Positions 8,296 through 16,573 of a stretch of DNA of 42,718 nucleotides are shown one piece after another. A program made the position numbers and the translations under genes. Source of the DNA: a bacterium (lineage in GTDB: Bacteria > Actinomycetota > Thermoleophilia > Solirubrobacterales > Solirubrobacteraceae). The notes under the pieces are model-generated. The model saw only the letters and a list, made by a program, of their open reading frames with translations. It ran no database searches and had not been told where the DNA came from. The stretch spans positions 1 through 42,718 of the forward strand of contig JAJPKQ010000035.1 of NCBI GenBank assembly GCA_021323635.1. Direction: 5' to 3'. The number at the start of each line of letters is the position of its first letter. Position 1 is the stretch's first letter.

Positions 8296-9378
8296 CTACA
8301 GGTCAAGCTCCAGATCGCCCTCGGGCGCGCTCACGCACAGGCGTACCAGCTCCTCCTCGGAGCCGGAGCGGGCGCCGGTGACGATGTTGCGCACAACGCC
8401 CGCACGCTTGCGCGTGGCACAGGTGTTGCAGATTCCCATGCGGCATCCGAAGGGCGGCCTCAATCCGGCGTCTTCAAGCTGCTCCAGCAGCGGCATGCTG
8501 CGCGCGCGAAGCTCGCGACCGCTGCGGCGCAGCGTGATCGTCGCGCGCAGCGCGCGGTGCCGATGCTCGCCCTCTGCGCGGGGGCGGCCGAGCGCGGCGA
8601 AGCTCTCGCACCTGGGCGGCGCGAGCCCCATCCTTCTGCAGGCGTCCTGCACCGCTGCGATCAGCGCCGGCGGGCCGCACACAAAGCACTGCGGCGATCG
8701 CAGCGCCGGCAGCACCGCGCGCATGTGCGCCGGGCAGAAGCGCCCCTCGAGCCTGCCGCCGCGACCACGCGTGTAGCCGCGCGCCACGGTCAGGTTGGGG
8801 TTGGAGCGCTCGAGCTCTGCGAGCTCTGCGCGGTAGAGCGCATAGGCGGGCGAGCGCGCGTAGCTGATGAAGGCGAGCTGCCCGTCGTAGCGGCGCTCGC
8901 AGAGCGTCCGCAGCAGCGCCAGCGCCGGCGTTATACCGCTGCCCCCGCTCACCAGCACGATCTGGTCCGGCAGCGCTGCGGGCAGGGTGAAGTCACCCTG
9001 GGGCTCGCTGAGCGTGAGGACCATTCCCGGCCGCAGCTGCTCACGCAGATAGCGTGAGACGCGTCCGAAGGGATGGGTTGAGACGGTCAGCTCCAGCTGA
9101 TCGCGCGCGCGGCGCTCCGAGCAGCAGGGCGAGTAGGGGCGGGTCAGGCGAACGCCGTCGATCTCGACGCTGAGGTTGATGTACTGCCCGGCGCGCATTC
9201 CGCTCCAGCGCGCATTTGGCGAAAGCACGAAAGTGACCGAGCGTCGCGTCTGATGCCAGACGTCAGTGACACGCGCGCGGATCTCGTCGCGCACCGAGAG
9301 CGCATCGATCAGCTCGCTGTAGCGATCGACGCCGTAGGGGTAGGTGAGCGCCGCCGCAAGCGGGTTGCGCAGCAGCAC
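8296..9378 (-). CDS. ferredoxin reductase with C-terminal 2Fe-2S domain (desaturase partner)
   Basis: 360 residues combining an FAD domain (RPYSPCCSE is the RxYS flavin-binding motif, preceded by AGQYINL), an NAD(P)H domain (VLVSGGSGITPALALLRTL, then CFVCGPPALIAAV) and a C-terminal plant-type [2Fe-2S] ferredoxin with ligands Cys312, Cys317, Cys320 and Cys348 (GCRMGICNTC...RLC). This is the layout of Rv3230c, the oxidoreductase of stearoyl-CoA desaturase DesA3, and the desaturase gene follows directly, so it most likely passes electrons from NADPH to that enzyme. The start is a GTG; the frame continues upstream without a better start codon. About 155 nt separate it from the lipoprotein gene upstream. 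Confidence 0.9.
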   Translation of the reverse strand: MLLRNPLAAALTYPYGVDRYSELIDALSVRDEIRARVTDVWHQTRRSVTFVLSPNARWSGMRAGQYINLSVEIDGVRLTRPYSPCCSERRARDQLELTVSTHPFGRVSRYLREQLRPGMVLTLSEPQGDFTLPAALPDQIVLVSGGSGITPALALLRTLCERRYDGQLAFISYARSPAYALYRAELAELERSNPNLTVARGYTRGRGGRLEGRFCPAHMRAVLPALRSPQCFVCGPPALIAAVQDACRRMGLAPPRCESFAALGRPRAEGEHRHRALRATITLRRSGRELRARSMPLLEQLEDAGLRPPFGCRMGICNTCATRKRAGVVRNIVTGARSGSEEELVRLCVSAPEGDLELDL

Positions 9379-9534
9379 CTGCCCGAGCGCTCGCAGCGAT
9401 GTCTTGGGAGCTTCTGTGATCGACGTCGCGATCGGCCTTTCCGATGGCGGGTTTCCTGGCGCACGGCGTGGCGCTCCCTCTCAGCGTATCCGCTCACGGC
9501 GCGCCCGCGGCTGGAGGCGCTCTCGGTGTGGGCC

Positions 9535-11373
9535 TCAGAGGCTCAGCATGCGTCGATATCGCTCCAGCGAGGGACGCAGGCCGTGCGCAGGGTCCGCACG
9601 CGGCTCTTCCCGGCTGGGGTCGGCAGGCTCGGTGAATGAGAAGGGCTGATAGAGCGTTGCGCACTGCGCAGCACGTGCGGGCAGTCGCTCCAGCGCCCGC
9701 CAGGCCCCATCGAAGCGCTGCAGGTGAAAGCGCATCGCGCCGCGGTCGAAGCGCCCGCCGAGCTCGCCCTCGACGCCCTTGAGCATCACCACCCAGCCAT
9801 GCGCGATCGCGGCGTAGAGCAGCGCGCCGTAGCGGGCGGAGGTTGCCACATAGGCGGCGTCTGCGCGTGAGCGAGGCGCGATCGCGCCGGCGAGGCCGTC
9901 GGCCAGGTCGACGATCCGCCGCCAGAGCTCGGCCGCCTGGAGCTTCTCCGCCGCGACCGGCTCCGCCTGGCGCGCGGCGATGATCTGCCTGAAGTCTTCC
10001 GCCAGCTCCAGGTCGCAGCCGCCCAGGTATTCGTCGCGGGTCCAGGCCAGCGCACCGAGCCGGTGAACGGTGCTGTAGTGGCCGTGCAGCACGCCTTGCG
10101 AGGAGAGCAGCGCCAGCTCACGAAAGCGCTGCTGTGCCGGTGCGCTCAGCCCGAGCTGGGCGGCAAACGCAAAGAACAGCTCACGCTCGGGGCCGTGCGC
10201 GGCCGCAAAGCGGGCGAGCACATAGGTGTTCAGCGCGCACCAGAGCTCGTTGGCGATGTAAGGGCCGTTCCAGCCACCGCCCCGGGCCCAGGTGAAGATG
10301 CCTTTGAGCTGGGGTCTGCCGATCAGGTCCGCGATCCCGATCGGCGGCGGATCTGAGCGCAGCTCGGAGAAGCCCTCGATGACGCCGTGGGAGATGTAGT
10401 TGGGATATGCGCCCTTGCCCTCGTACTCACGGGCGCACTCCACTTCGACGACCTGCTGCTGAGGGCCGATCCCAAGTGTCGGGTTGAAGGGGACCGTGCG
10501 CCAGAAGTCCCCGTCGGTGTGCTTGATCGCAAAGGCAAGCAGCGGGTGAGGGGCTATGTGCTCGGCAACCGCCAGGTAGTAGGAGGGGCTGGTGGCGAAG
10601 CCGTCGAAGGCCCATGTGCGATACACGATCAGCTTTCCGCGCTTAACGCAGGCCTCCTCGCGCAGCAGCGCAAGCAGCGCCAGATGGCTCGCGGGCCCCT
10701 TTGTGATCGGATCGGAGCCGCTGTGGTAGGGCAGGTCCTGGAGATAGACCTCGCCGGTGCGGATGACCAGCCCGTCCAGGTCCGGGAAGCGCTCGAAGCA
10801 TTCCGCGAGCGCGATCCTGATCAGCTCCCGGGTGAGCGGCGCTTCCAGGTCGATCACCCCGCCCGGGCCGAGCAGCTCTGAGCGGTGTCGCTCCAGCAGC
10901 GCGGTCGGCAGCAGGACCATTTCGGTGTGGTAGAGCGCCTTCAGGCCGGCTGCGTGGATCGCGGCCGTGCGCTGCGCGATCCGCTCTGCCGCGCGCTCCA
11001 CCCACGAGCGCGCTTGCGAGCCGGCCGGAAAGGCTGCGGGGCCGGGAAGCTGCGCGTAGGTGATAGCCGCGGTCGGCGGACGCCAGTCGGCGACAACCTG
11101 GTGGGTGAAACCCAGGCGCGCAAGCGTGCGCGGGTCCTGGAAGGCGCTCTGCAGCGCGCCCTGGCCGGGGTTGTCGAAGACCGCGTTCAGGCGCAGCGGC
11201 AAGGGCCGCTGCAGCGCCCGCCCGCCCGCGCCTTGGCCCTGCGGAGCAAGCGCGCGCTGCGCCCCGCACCCGGCCACCGCCAGCGCGCCCGCGCCGGCGG
11301 CCAGCCTGCCGCCTCGCTGCAGCAGCTCGCGGCGGGTGTAGCGCGCGCTGCGCTGAGGGACAACCCTGCTCAT
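9535..11373 (-). CDS. Tat-exported lipoprotein, possible TIM-barrel glycosidase-like protein
   Basis: 612 residues. The N-terminus has twin arginines (RR at 14-15 in YTRRELLQ), a hydrophobic stretch and a lipobox AVAGC with Cys36, so it should be exported folded by Tat and lipid-anchored outside the membrane. The mature part alternates strand-like and helix-like segments: LGFTHQVVADW, LKALYHTEMVLLP, then FPDLDGLVIRTGEVYLQDLPYH, then KLIVYRTWAFDGF, then KGIFTWARGGGWNG. This resembles a TIM-barrel hydrolase such as alpha-glucuronidase or GH20-like enzymes, with Glu in RTGEVY as a candidate catalytic residue. I cannot assign a family. Its ATG overlaps the stop of the mannosyltransferase gene (ATGA), implying coupled translation and an envelope glycan role. 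Confidence 0.75.
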   Translation of the reverse strand: MSRVVPQRSARYTRRELLQRGGRLAAGAGALAVAGCGAQRALAPQGQGAGGRALQRPLPLRLNAVFDNPGQGALQSAFQDPRTLARLGFTHQVVADWRPPTAAITYAQLPGPAAFPAGSQARSWVERAAERIAQRTAAIHAAGLKALYHTEMVLLPTALLERHRSELLGPGGVIDLEAPLTRELIRIALAECFERFPDLDGLVIRTGEVYLQDLPYHSGSDPITKGPASHLALLALLREEACVKRGKLIVYRTWAFDGFATSPSYYLAVAEHIAPHPLLAFAIKHTDGDFWRTVPFNPTLGIGPQQQVVEVECAREYEGKGAYPNYISHGVIEGFSELRSDPPPIGIADLIGRPQLKGIFTWARGGGWNGPYIANELWCALNTYVLARFAAAHGPERELFFAFAAQLGLSAPAQQRFRELALLSSQGVLHGHYSTVHRLGALAWTRDEYLGGCDLELAEDFRQIIAARQAEPVAAEKLQAAELWRRIVDLADGLAGAIAPRSRADAAYVATSARYGALLYAAIAHGWVVMLKGVEGELGGRFDRGAMRFHLQRFDGAWRALERLPARAAQCATLYQPFSFTEPADPSREEPRADPAHGLRPSLERYRRMLSL

Positions 11374-12806
11374 CGTCCGAGCGCGATCGCCACAAAGCCG
11401 GGCAGCGAGCGCACAGCGTGGGCGTGGGAGGTGGCAAGGATGCCGGCTGCTGCGGGCAGGTGGAAGGCAAGCGCATAGGCGCAGAGCGCGAGCGTTGCCG
11501 CTCGCAGCGCACGGCTGTCGGAGAGCGCGGCAAAGGGGAGCGCCCACGATGCATACCAGGGCAGGAACCATGCGCTGGCAAGACACATTGCGATCGTCGC
11601 AAAGCCCGCGCAGGTCACCCAGTCGCTGCCGCGCGCGGTGCGCAGCAGCAGCGTCGCGGCGCAGATCGCGAAGGCTGCCAGAAAGAGCGCGCGCCACCAG
11701 GGCGGCGTTCCGTGCAGGCCGAGCGCGGAGGCAAGCTCGGCAGGGAGCGAGTGCGGCGAGACAAAGGACTGCTCGGCGCCGAGCGCGCCGAGGAAGCCGA
11801 AGGCGTGCGCGCCGAAGGCGGGCAGGGCGAGGATCGCGCCGGCGAGCAGCGCCAGCAGGCTGAAGCCGATCAAGGCGATGCGCTCGCGTCGATCCAGGCG
11901 GCGGCCGGCCGGCGCCGGCGCGAGCACCAGGAAGGGCAGCGCGGCAGCCGCCGAGAGCTTCAGCGCGGCCGTCCCGACCAGCGCCCCGGCGCCGCCACGC
12001 AGGCGAGCGCGCCGGGCAAAGACCAGCGCCAGCGCAAGCGCGTCGCCTGCCAGCAGCAGCGTGTCGTTGTGGTCGCCTGCGAGCGTCACCTCGAGCAGGG
12101 CGGGGTTCAGTCCCACGAAGGCGGCGATCGAGCGTCCGGACTGGCCGCGTGCGGGCGCAGCGTGCGCGAGCAGCGCGACTGCGGCAAGCGCGGCGGCAGC
12201 TGCAAGCGCCTTGAAGGCCCACAGCGCCGCCTGCGGCGCCAACAGCGCAAGCGGATAGGAGAGCAGCGTGAAGAGCGGCCCGTAAGGGGTGTGCTGCCCG
12301 GGCCATCCGACAAGCGCGAACAGCGGGTCGCCAGCTGCGCCGGTCAGTGCATGGGAGTAGGGGTCGAGACCGTGCACGGAGCCCAAGCGCCCGTAGGCGA
12401 TGTAGCCGATCACATCGCGCGAGAGCAGCGGCGGCCCCAGCGCCAGCAGCCCGTAGCAGGCGCATATCGTCGCCCAGACCGCACGGGCGGGCAGCGTGCG
12501 GCGGCCGACGAGCACCAGCGCGTAGGATGCCCCCAGCGCGAGCGTGAGCGTCTGGAAGCTGCCGGCGCCGATGCGCACACCGAGCGCCTGCAGGGGGCTG
12601 GCGAGCCATTTTGGCCACAGCCCCGCATCGCCGGGCAGGAAGACGCCATTGCCCGCCCCCGCCGCCCCCGCTGCCAGGCCCACGCAGCAGATCAGCACGC
12701 CAAGCAGCCCGGCGCTGCCGGCAAGGGCGCCGGCCGGCGTGCGCAGGGGCGCCCGCTTCGAGCGCAGGGGGCCGCCCGTGGGCGCCCTTCGCGCCTCGCC
12801 TGGCAT
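11370..12806 (-). CDS. GT87-type polyprenol-phosphate-mannose mannosyltransferase (MptA/MptB-like)
   Basis: 478 residues with about 12 hydrophobic helices. The first large loop carries SRDVIGYIAYGRLGSVHGLDPYSH, the catalytic Asp region (DV-x-x-Y-x-AYGR-x-x-x-HGLNPY) typical of actinobacterial alpha-1,6-mannosyltransferases MptA/MptB, which use polyprenyl-phospho-mannose outside the membrane to extend lipomannan or lipoarabinomannan. NPALLEVTLAGDHNDTLLLA matches a second conserved block of these enzymes. The sugar transferred cannot be proven from sequence. It heads a minus-strand unit with the Tat lipoprotein, and the roughly 250-nt region upstream is shared with the divergent glycosyltransferase gene. 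Confidence 0.82.
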   Translation of the reverse strand: MPGEARRAPTGGPLRSKRAPLRTPAGALAGSAGLLGVLICCVGLAAGAAGAGNGVFLPGDAGLWPKWLASPLQALGVRIGAGSFQTLTLALGASYALVLVGRRTLPARAVWATICACYGLLALGPPLLSRDVIGYIAYGRLGSVHGLDPYSHALTGAAGDPLFALVGWPGQHTPYGPLFTLLSYPLALLAPQAALWAFKALAAAAALAAVALLAHAAPARGQSGRSIAAFVGLNPALLEVTLAGDHNDTLLLAGDALALALVFARRARLRGGAGALVGTAALKLSAAAALPFLVLAPAPAGRRLDRRERIALIGFSLLALLAGAILALPAFGAHAFGFLGALGAEQSFVSPHSLPAELASALGLHGTPPWWRALFLAAFAICAATLLLRTARGSDWVTCAGFATIAMCLASAWFLPWYASWALPFAALSDSRALRAATLALCAYALAFHLPAAAGILATSHAHAVRSLPGFVAIALGR

Positions 12807-13014
12807 GGTCGCGGCCGGCGCCCGCGCCAGGGTCCGATCGACGAGGATGCTCTTGCTCTCGGGTGCGATGGCACCATTCTTACCGCCCCACCCGATACGC
12901 TTTGCAAGTACTCAATGGCCGGCAGGCGGGTCACCGGGCGCGCTGCCGTACGCTTGCGCGTGCGGTGCGCTCGATCGCCTGCGCCACAAGAAGCCGATGC
13001 CGAGGTCATGACCT

Positions 13015-13020
13015 TAATGT
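13015..13020 (+). promoter_or_regulatory. -10 box for the MGDG-synthase-like gene
   Basis: TAATGT fits the actinobacterial TANNNT -10 and would place the start of transcription near 13027, about 28 nt before the GTG at 13055. This supports that start over the GTG at 13025, which would fall at or before the transcript end. Confidence 0.4.
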
Positions 13021-13054
13021 TCACGTGCAGGTCGAGCGCGACGGAGCGCAGGGC

Positions 13055-15085
13055 GTGAGCGCGCTGCTTGCGGCGCTCGGGCGCGCGCGTCGCCGGAGCG
13101 CTCCCTCCGGAGCGGATCGACAGGGCGCGCGCAGGGTGCTGATCCTCTCAGCAGACGTCGGCGAGGGCCACGCGGCAGCAGCGCGGGCGCTCAAGGAGCA
13201 GCTCGAGCGCTCCGGCGAGCCCGTCGAGGTCAAGATCGTCGACGGCCTGGCGGCGATGGGACGACCGCTGCAGATGGTCGTCGAGGATGGCTATCGCGCC
13301 CAGCTGCGCTTCGCCCCCTGGACCTACACGCTCGTCTACAACATGCTCGAGCGCGTGGCCCCGGTGCGCTGGATCTCACGCGAGCTGCTCTATCTGGTCG
13401 GCTCGCGGCCGCTCAGGCGCTGCATCGAGGAGCACGATCCGGACGTGGTCGTCTCCACCTATCCAGTCGTGACCGTCGTGCTGGGGCGATTGCGCCGGCT
13501 CGGCGTCGTCAACGTTCCCGCAGTTGCAACGATCACCGACCTGACGGGCCTGTTCTTCTGGGCGCAGCCTGGCATCGACGTTCACCTCGTCTGCTATGCC
13601 GAGTCCCTGCCCGCGGTGGAGCGCATCGCCGGGCGCGGCAGCGCCCGCGTCGTGGCGCCGCTGATCTCGGCGGAGTTCCTGCGCCCCCGCTGCCCGATCC
13701 GCACGCGCGCGGCGCTCGAGCTGCCGACCGAGGGTCGCATCGTGGTCGTCTCAGGCGGCGGCTGGGGAGTGGGGGACATCGAGGGCGCGGTGCGCGAGCT
13801 CTGCCGCGTCTCGGAGATCTCGGCGATCGTCTGCCTGGCGGGCCGCAACGAGGAGCTGCGCGAGCGGCTGCAGAGCCTCTTCGCGGCCGACAGTCGCATC
13901 CATGTCTACGGCTTCACCGATCGCATGCCGGAGCTGCTTGCGGCGGCCGATGCGCTTGTGCACTCGACGGGCGGGGTGACCTGCCTGGAGGCGCGGGCGA
14001 CGGCGCTGCCGATCGTCTCCTACGGCCTTCCCGTCGGTCATGCGAGCCTGAACACGCGCGAGATGGCGAAGCTGAAGCTGCTGCGGCTGGCGAAGGACAT
14101 CGGCGAGCTGCGCGCACACGTGCAGGAGGCCTTAGCCGCTGCGCTGCCGCTCGGGGCGCGCCTACGCAGCGGGCAGGATCAGGCTGGGCTGGCGGGGGAG
14201 CATGCGGCAAGCGTCGTGCTGCACCCACCCCGTCGGGTCCGATCGATCCCGGCGTGGCGCCTGCGCGCCGCCACGCTCGGCGCCCAGTCGGCGCTGCTGC
14301 TCGCCGGCGGCTTCGGGCTGATGTCGACCGATGACGTCAACGCGGTGGCCGCGCTGCTGCTGCGCGTGCACGGGCTGACACGGGTGAGCACGCCCACCAG
14401 CGATGTCGGCGTCGTCGTGCGCGTCTCTCAGCGCGAGCTGCTGCCGATCGCCGAAAGGCTGGCGGCGGACGGCGAGCACGTGACGCTTGCCGACGGCGCA
14501 AAGCCTGGGCCGGCGCTGCTCGCGCGCCTGCGGGCGCTCGGCGAGCAGCTGCTGCCGGCGGTGCCCGAATCGCGCGCGCCGCTGCGCTGGGTCGGAACCG
14601 ACGGGCTTCTGCACGCCCAGGCGCGGGCGCTGGGCATACGGGGGAAGATCAGATTCCTTGCACCGCCGGGCGGCCTGATCCTCGGCCAGCTGGTTGAGGT
14701 GCGAAGCGCGGGCGATACGCCGGTCTACGGCACGCTGCGATGGCGCGCAAGCGGTCCGCTGCCCTCGCGCCTGCCGCTCTCCGGCGACATCGTCGTCGTC
14801 GAATCGCCGCCCTCGGCCGGCTCGCAGGCCGCCGGCGTTGTGCGCCTCCTCACCTGGCTTGAGCGCGGGGGTCGCAGCGCCGTCAGCCTCTCCTCTCTGC
14901 TGGCGGTGAGCAGCTCCGGCGAGTCGCCCTCGACGAGCGCGAGCAGCAGCGGCGAGCGCGCCAGTGCGCCGGCGGCGATCACAAGCACTGCCAGGCAGAA
15001 TGCAAGCGGCGCTCCGGCGGCGGCGGTGGTCGGGAAGCGCTCACCCAGCAGCAGCGGCGCAACCACCACCGGCACGACGGTCTGA
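13055..15085 (+). CDS. MGDG-synthase-like glycosyltransferase fused to a degenerate deacetylase-like domain
   Basis: 676 residues in two parts. Residues about 28-390 are a GT28/MGDG-synthase-type glycosyltransferase: VLILSADVGEGHAAAARAL (the DxGxGHxxAA signature), DVVVSTYPVVTVVLGRL, VVVSGGGWGVGDIEGAV, and the nucleotide-sugar site GGVTCLEARATALPIVSYGLPVGHASLN. Such enzymes glycosylate diacylglycerol. Residues about 410-610 resemble the order of a NodB deacetylase with its catalytic residues lost (STDDVNAV in place of TFDDGP, ADGEHVTLADG for the His motif, GDIVVVESP for the last strand). The final 60 residues are Ser/Ala-rich and antisense to the neighbouring transporter gene. GGAG at 13043 supports the GTG start. 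An intact deacetylase gene lies just downstream. Confidence 0.8.
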   Translation: MSALLAALGRARRRSAPSGADRQGARRVLILSADVGEGHAAAARALKEQLERSGEPVEVKIVDGLAAMGRPLQMVVEDGYRAQLRFAPWTYTLVYNMLERVAPVRWISRELLYLVGSRPLRRCIEEHDPDVVVSTYPVVTVVLGRLRRLGVVNVPAVATITDLTGLFFWAQPGIDVHLVCYAESLPAVERIAGRGSARVVAPLISAEFLRPRCPIRTRAALELPTEGRIVVVSGGGWGVGDIEGAVRELCRVSEISAIVCLAGRNEELRERLQSLFAADSRIHVYGFTDRMPELLAAADALVHSTGGVTCLEARATALPIVSYGLPVGHASLNTREMAKLKLLRLAKDIGELRAHVQEALAAALPLGARLRSGQDQAGLAGEHAASVVLHPPRRVRSIPAWRLRAATLGAQSALLLAGGFGLMSTDDVNAVAALLLRVHGLTRVSTPTSDVGVVVRVSQRELLPIAERLAADGEHVTLADGAKPGPALLARLRALGEQLLPAVPESRAPLRWVGTDGLLHAQARALGIRGKIRFLAPPGGLILGQLVEVRSAGDTPVYGTLRWRASGPLPSRLPLSGDIVVVESPPSAGSQAAGVVRLLTWLERGGRSAVSLSSLLAVSSSGESPSTSASSSGERASAPAAITSTARQNASGAPAAAVVGKRSPSSSGATTTGTTV

Positions 15086-15777
15086 GTGACGAAGACCACC
15101 GGCGCGACCTGGATCGCCGGGCGCGCCTGCAGCGCGCTGGTCTCGCTGAGCGCGCCGACCACGGAGGCGGCGGCGGTCGAGAGCGCCCACAGCAGGGCGG
15201 GCAGCAGGTGGCCGCTGCGCAGATCGTCCTCTGCGAGCTTCGTTGCGATGCCGCTCCAGGCGAACCCGAGCCCGGCGCCGAGCATCGTGATCGTCGCGCT
15301 GGTGCGCCCGAAGGCAAGCAGCACGTAAGGGATGACCGCGATTGCCGCCAAGACGCCGAGGACGATCGTCAGCGTGAGCACATCCGCGTGCCCGCTCGAG
15401 CGCGAAGGCGCGGTCAACGCGATCCCCGCCACGGAGAGGATGATCGCGCCCATCGCAAGGTGCTCGCGCCGCCCTGCGCGCTCGTGGAGCATGCGTTCGG
15501 CGGCAAGCACGAGCACCAGCAGCCCGGTCGCAAGCGCCGGCTGCACCACGATCAGCGGCGCAAAGACGAGCGCGAGCACCTGCAGCGGCCAGCCGAGCAT
15601 CGACAGCGTCACTCCGAGCAGCCAGCGCGCGCGTCGCACCAGCCCGCGGAAGAGGGTCGGGCGCAGGTGATGGTGGGCAGGGGCGTTGCGGGCCTCGGTC
15701 GCCTGGAAGGCGACGCCTAGGCTGTAGAAGGTGGAGGCAACGAAGGCGCAGACGATGCCGAGAAGCAGATCAGGCAT
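14725..15777 (-). CDS. NIPA/DMT-superfamily membrane transporter
   Basis: 350 residues with about nine transmembrane helices in the drug/metabolite transporter fold. The segment WLLGVTLSMLGWPLQVLALVFAPLIVVQPALATGLL resembles the core of NIPA-like magnesium transporters and related DMT proteins of actinobacteria, with a second repeat around VVGALSETSALQARPAIQVAPVVFVTQTVVP. The substrate is unknown. The last helix ends near 14960; the remaining 75 residues are hydrophilic and lie antisense to the 3' end of the glycosyltransferase gene (361-nt overlap). Its ATG is only 14 nt from that of the divergent deacetylase, so each promoter must lie inside the other gene. Confidence 0.75.
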   Translation of the reverse strand: MPDLLLGIVCAFVASTFYSLGVAFQATEARNAPAHHHLRPTLFRGLVRRARWLLGVTLSMLGWPLQVLALVFAPLIVVQPALATGLLVLVLAAERMLHERAGRREHLAMGAIILSVAGIALTAPSRSSGHADVLTLTIVLGVLAAIAVIPYVLLAFGRTSATITMLGAGLGFAWSGIATKLAEDDLRSGHLLPALLWALSTAAASVVGALSETSALQARPAIQVAPVVFVTQTVVPVVVAPLLLGERFPTTAAAGAPLAFCLAVLVIAAGALARSPLLLALVEGDSPELLTASREERLTALRPPRSSQVRRRTTPAACEPAEGGDSTTTMSPESGRREGSGPLARHRSVP

Positions 15778-15791
15778 GTGCAGGGACGATC

Positions 15792-16553
15792 ATGGCAGCC
15801 GCTGAGCAGGGTGCCAAGTGTGGGCCTGCAGGAGCGCTGCTGACGATGGGCGCCGCGGCCGCGGCGGGTGCCCATCTGCTCCCGGCGCTCGCCTCCTGCC
15901 ATCCCCGCTCGGGGCGGCCGCTTGTGCCCGCGCTGCGCGGGGCGCTCGGCGTCCGCGATCGGGTCACCAGCAGCGGCGCATTTGCGCTGACCTTCGATGA
16001 CGGGCCCCATCCGCTGGGCACGCCGGCGGTGCTTGAGATCCTCGCTGAGGCCGATGTCAAGGCGACGTTCTTCCTCGTCGGTGAGCAGGTGCGCAGGCAT
16101 CGGACGCTGGCGGAGGAGATCATTGCGGCCGGCCACTCGGTGGGCATCCACTGCGACCGCCACAGGAACCTGCTGGCGCTGCCGCCGTGGGCGGTCCGTG
16201 CCGACCTGGAGCGTGCCGCGGCCACGATCGAGGAGCACACGCAGCTGCCGCTGCGCCTCTACCGGCCTCCATACGGCGTTCTCAGCGGCGCGGCGCTGCG
16301 CATCGCCCGCGCCCGCGGCTGGACCACATATCTCTGGAGCGCTTGGGGCAAGGACTGGCAGGCGCGCGCCACAGCCGAGACGATCGCGGCGCTGCTGCTT
16401 GGTGCCGCCGAGCCCGGCGGCGTCGGCCTGCTCCACGATGCGGATCACTACAGCGCCCCGTGCTCGCATCGGCGCACGGCGGCGGCGCTGCCGCTGATCC
16501 TCGCCGGTCTGGCCGAGCGCGGCCTTCAGCCGGTTGCGCTCGGCGATCGGTGA
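15792..16553 (+). CDS. polysaccharide deacetylase (NodB domain)
   Basis: 253 residues with the five NodB motifs: FALTFDDGPHPLGTP (catalytic Asp and metal Asp), AGHSVGIHCDRHRNL (two metal His), RPPYG, LWSAWGKDW, and VGLLHDADHY (Leu-His motif). It would remove N- or O-acetyl groups from a glycan. The first 20-30 residues hold a weakly hydrophobic stretch that might anchor it, though this is not a clean signal peptide; the ATG at 15846 is an alternative start. It lies between an MGDG-synthase-like gene and a PAP2 gene, fitting a lipid-linked glycan pathway. Related actinobacterial proteins have the same N-terminal layout before the NodB domain. Confidence 0.9.
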   Translation: MAAAEQGAKCGPAGALLTMGAAAAAGAHLLPALASCHPRSGRPLVPALRGALGVRDRVTSSGAFALTFDDGPHPLGTPAVLEILAEADVKATFFLVGEQVRRHRTLAEEIIAAGHSVGIHCDRHRNLLALPPWAVRADLERAAATIEEHTQLPLRLYRPPYGVLSGAALRIARARGWTTYLWSAWGKDWQARATAETIAALLLGAAEPGGVGLLHDADHYSAPCSHRRTAAALPLILAGLAERGLQPVALGDR

Positions 16554-16559
16554 GCGCTG

Positions 16560-16565
16560 TACGAT
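16560..16565 (+). promoter_or_regulatory. -10 box, leaderless start of PAP2 gene
   Basis: TACGAT ends 8 nt before the ATG at 16574, so transcription would begin at the start codon. There is no Shine-Dalgarno between them. Confidence 0.4.
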
Positions 16566-16573
16566 CTCGGTCG

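Noticed and set aside
9535-12618. A single 1027-codon minus-strand reading frame
   Set aside because: Its first 415 codons are Arg/Ala-rich and antisense-like, out of frame with the clear GT87 protein encoded on the same strand; the real lipoprotein begins at 11373 with a Tat signal.
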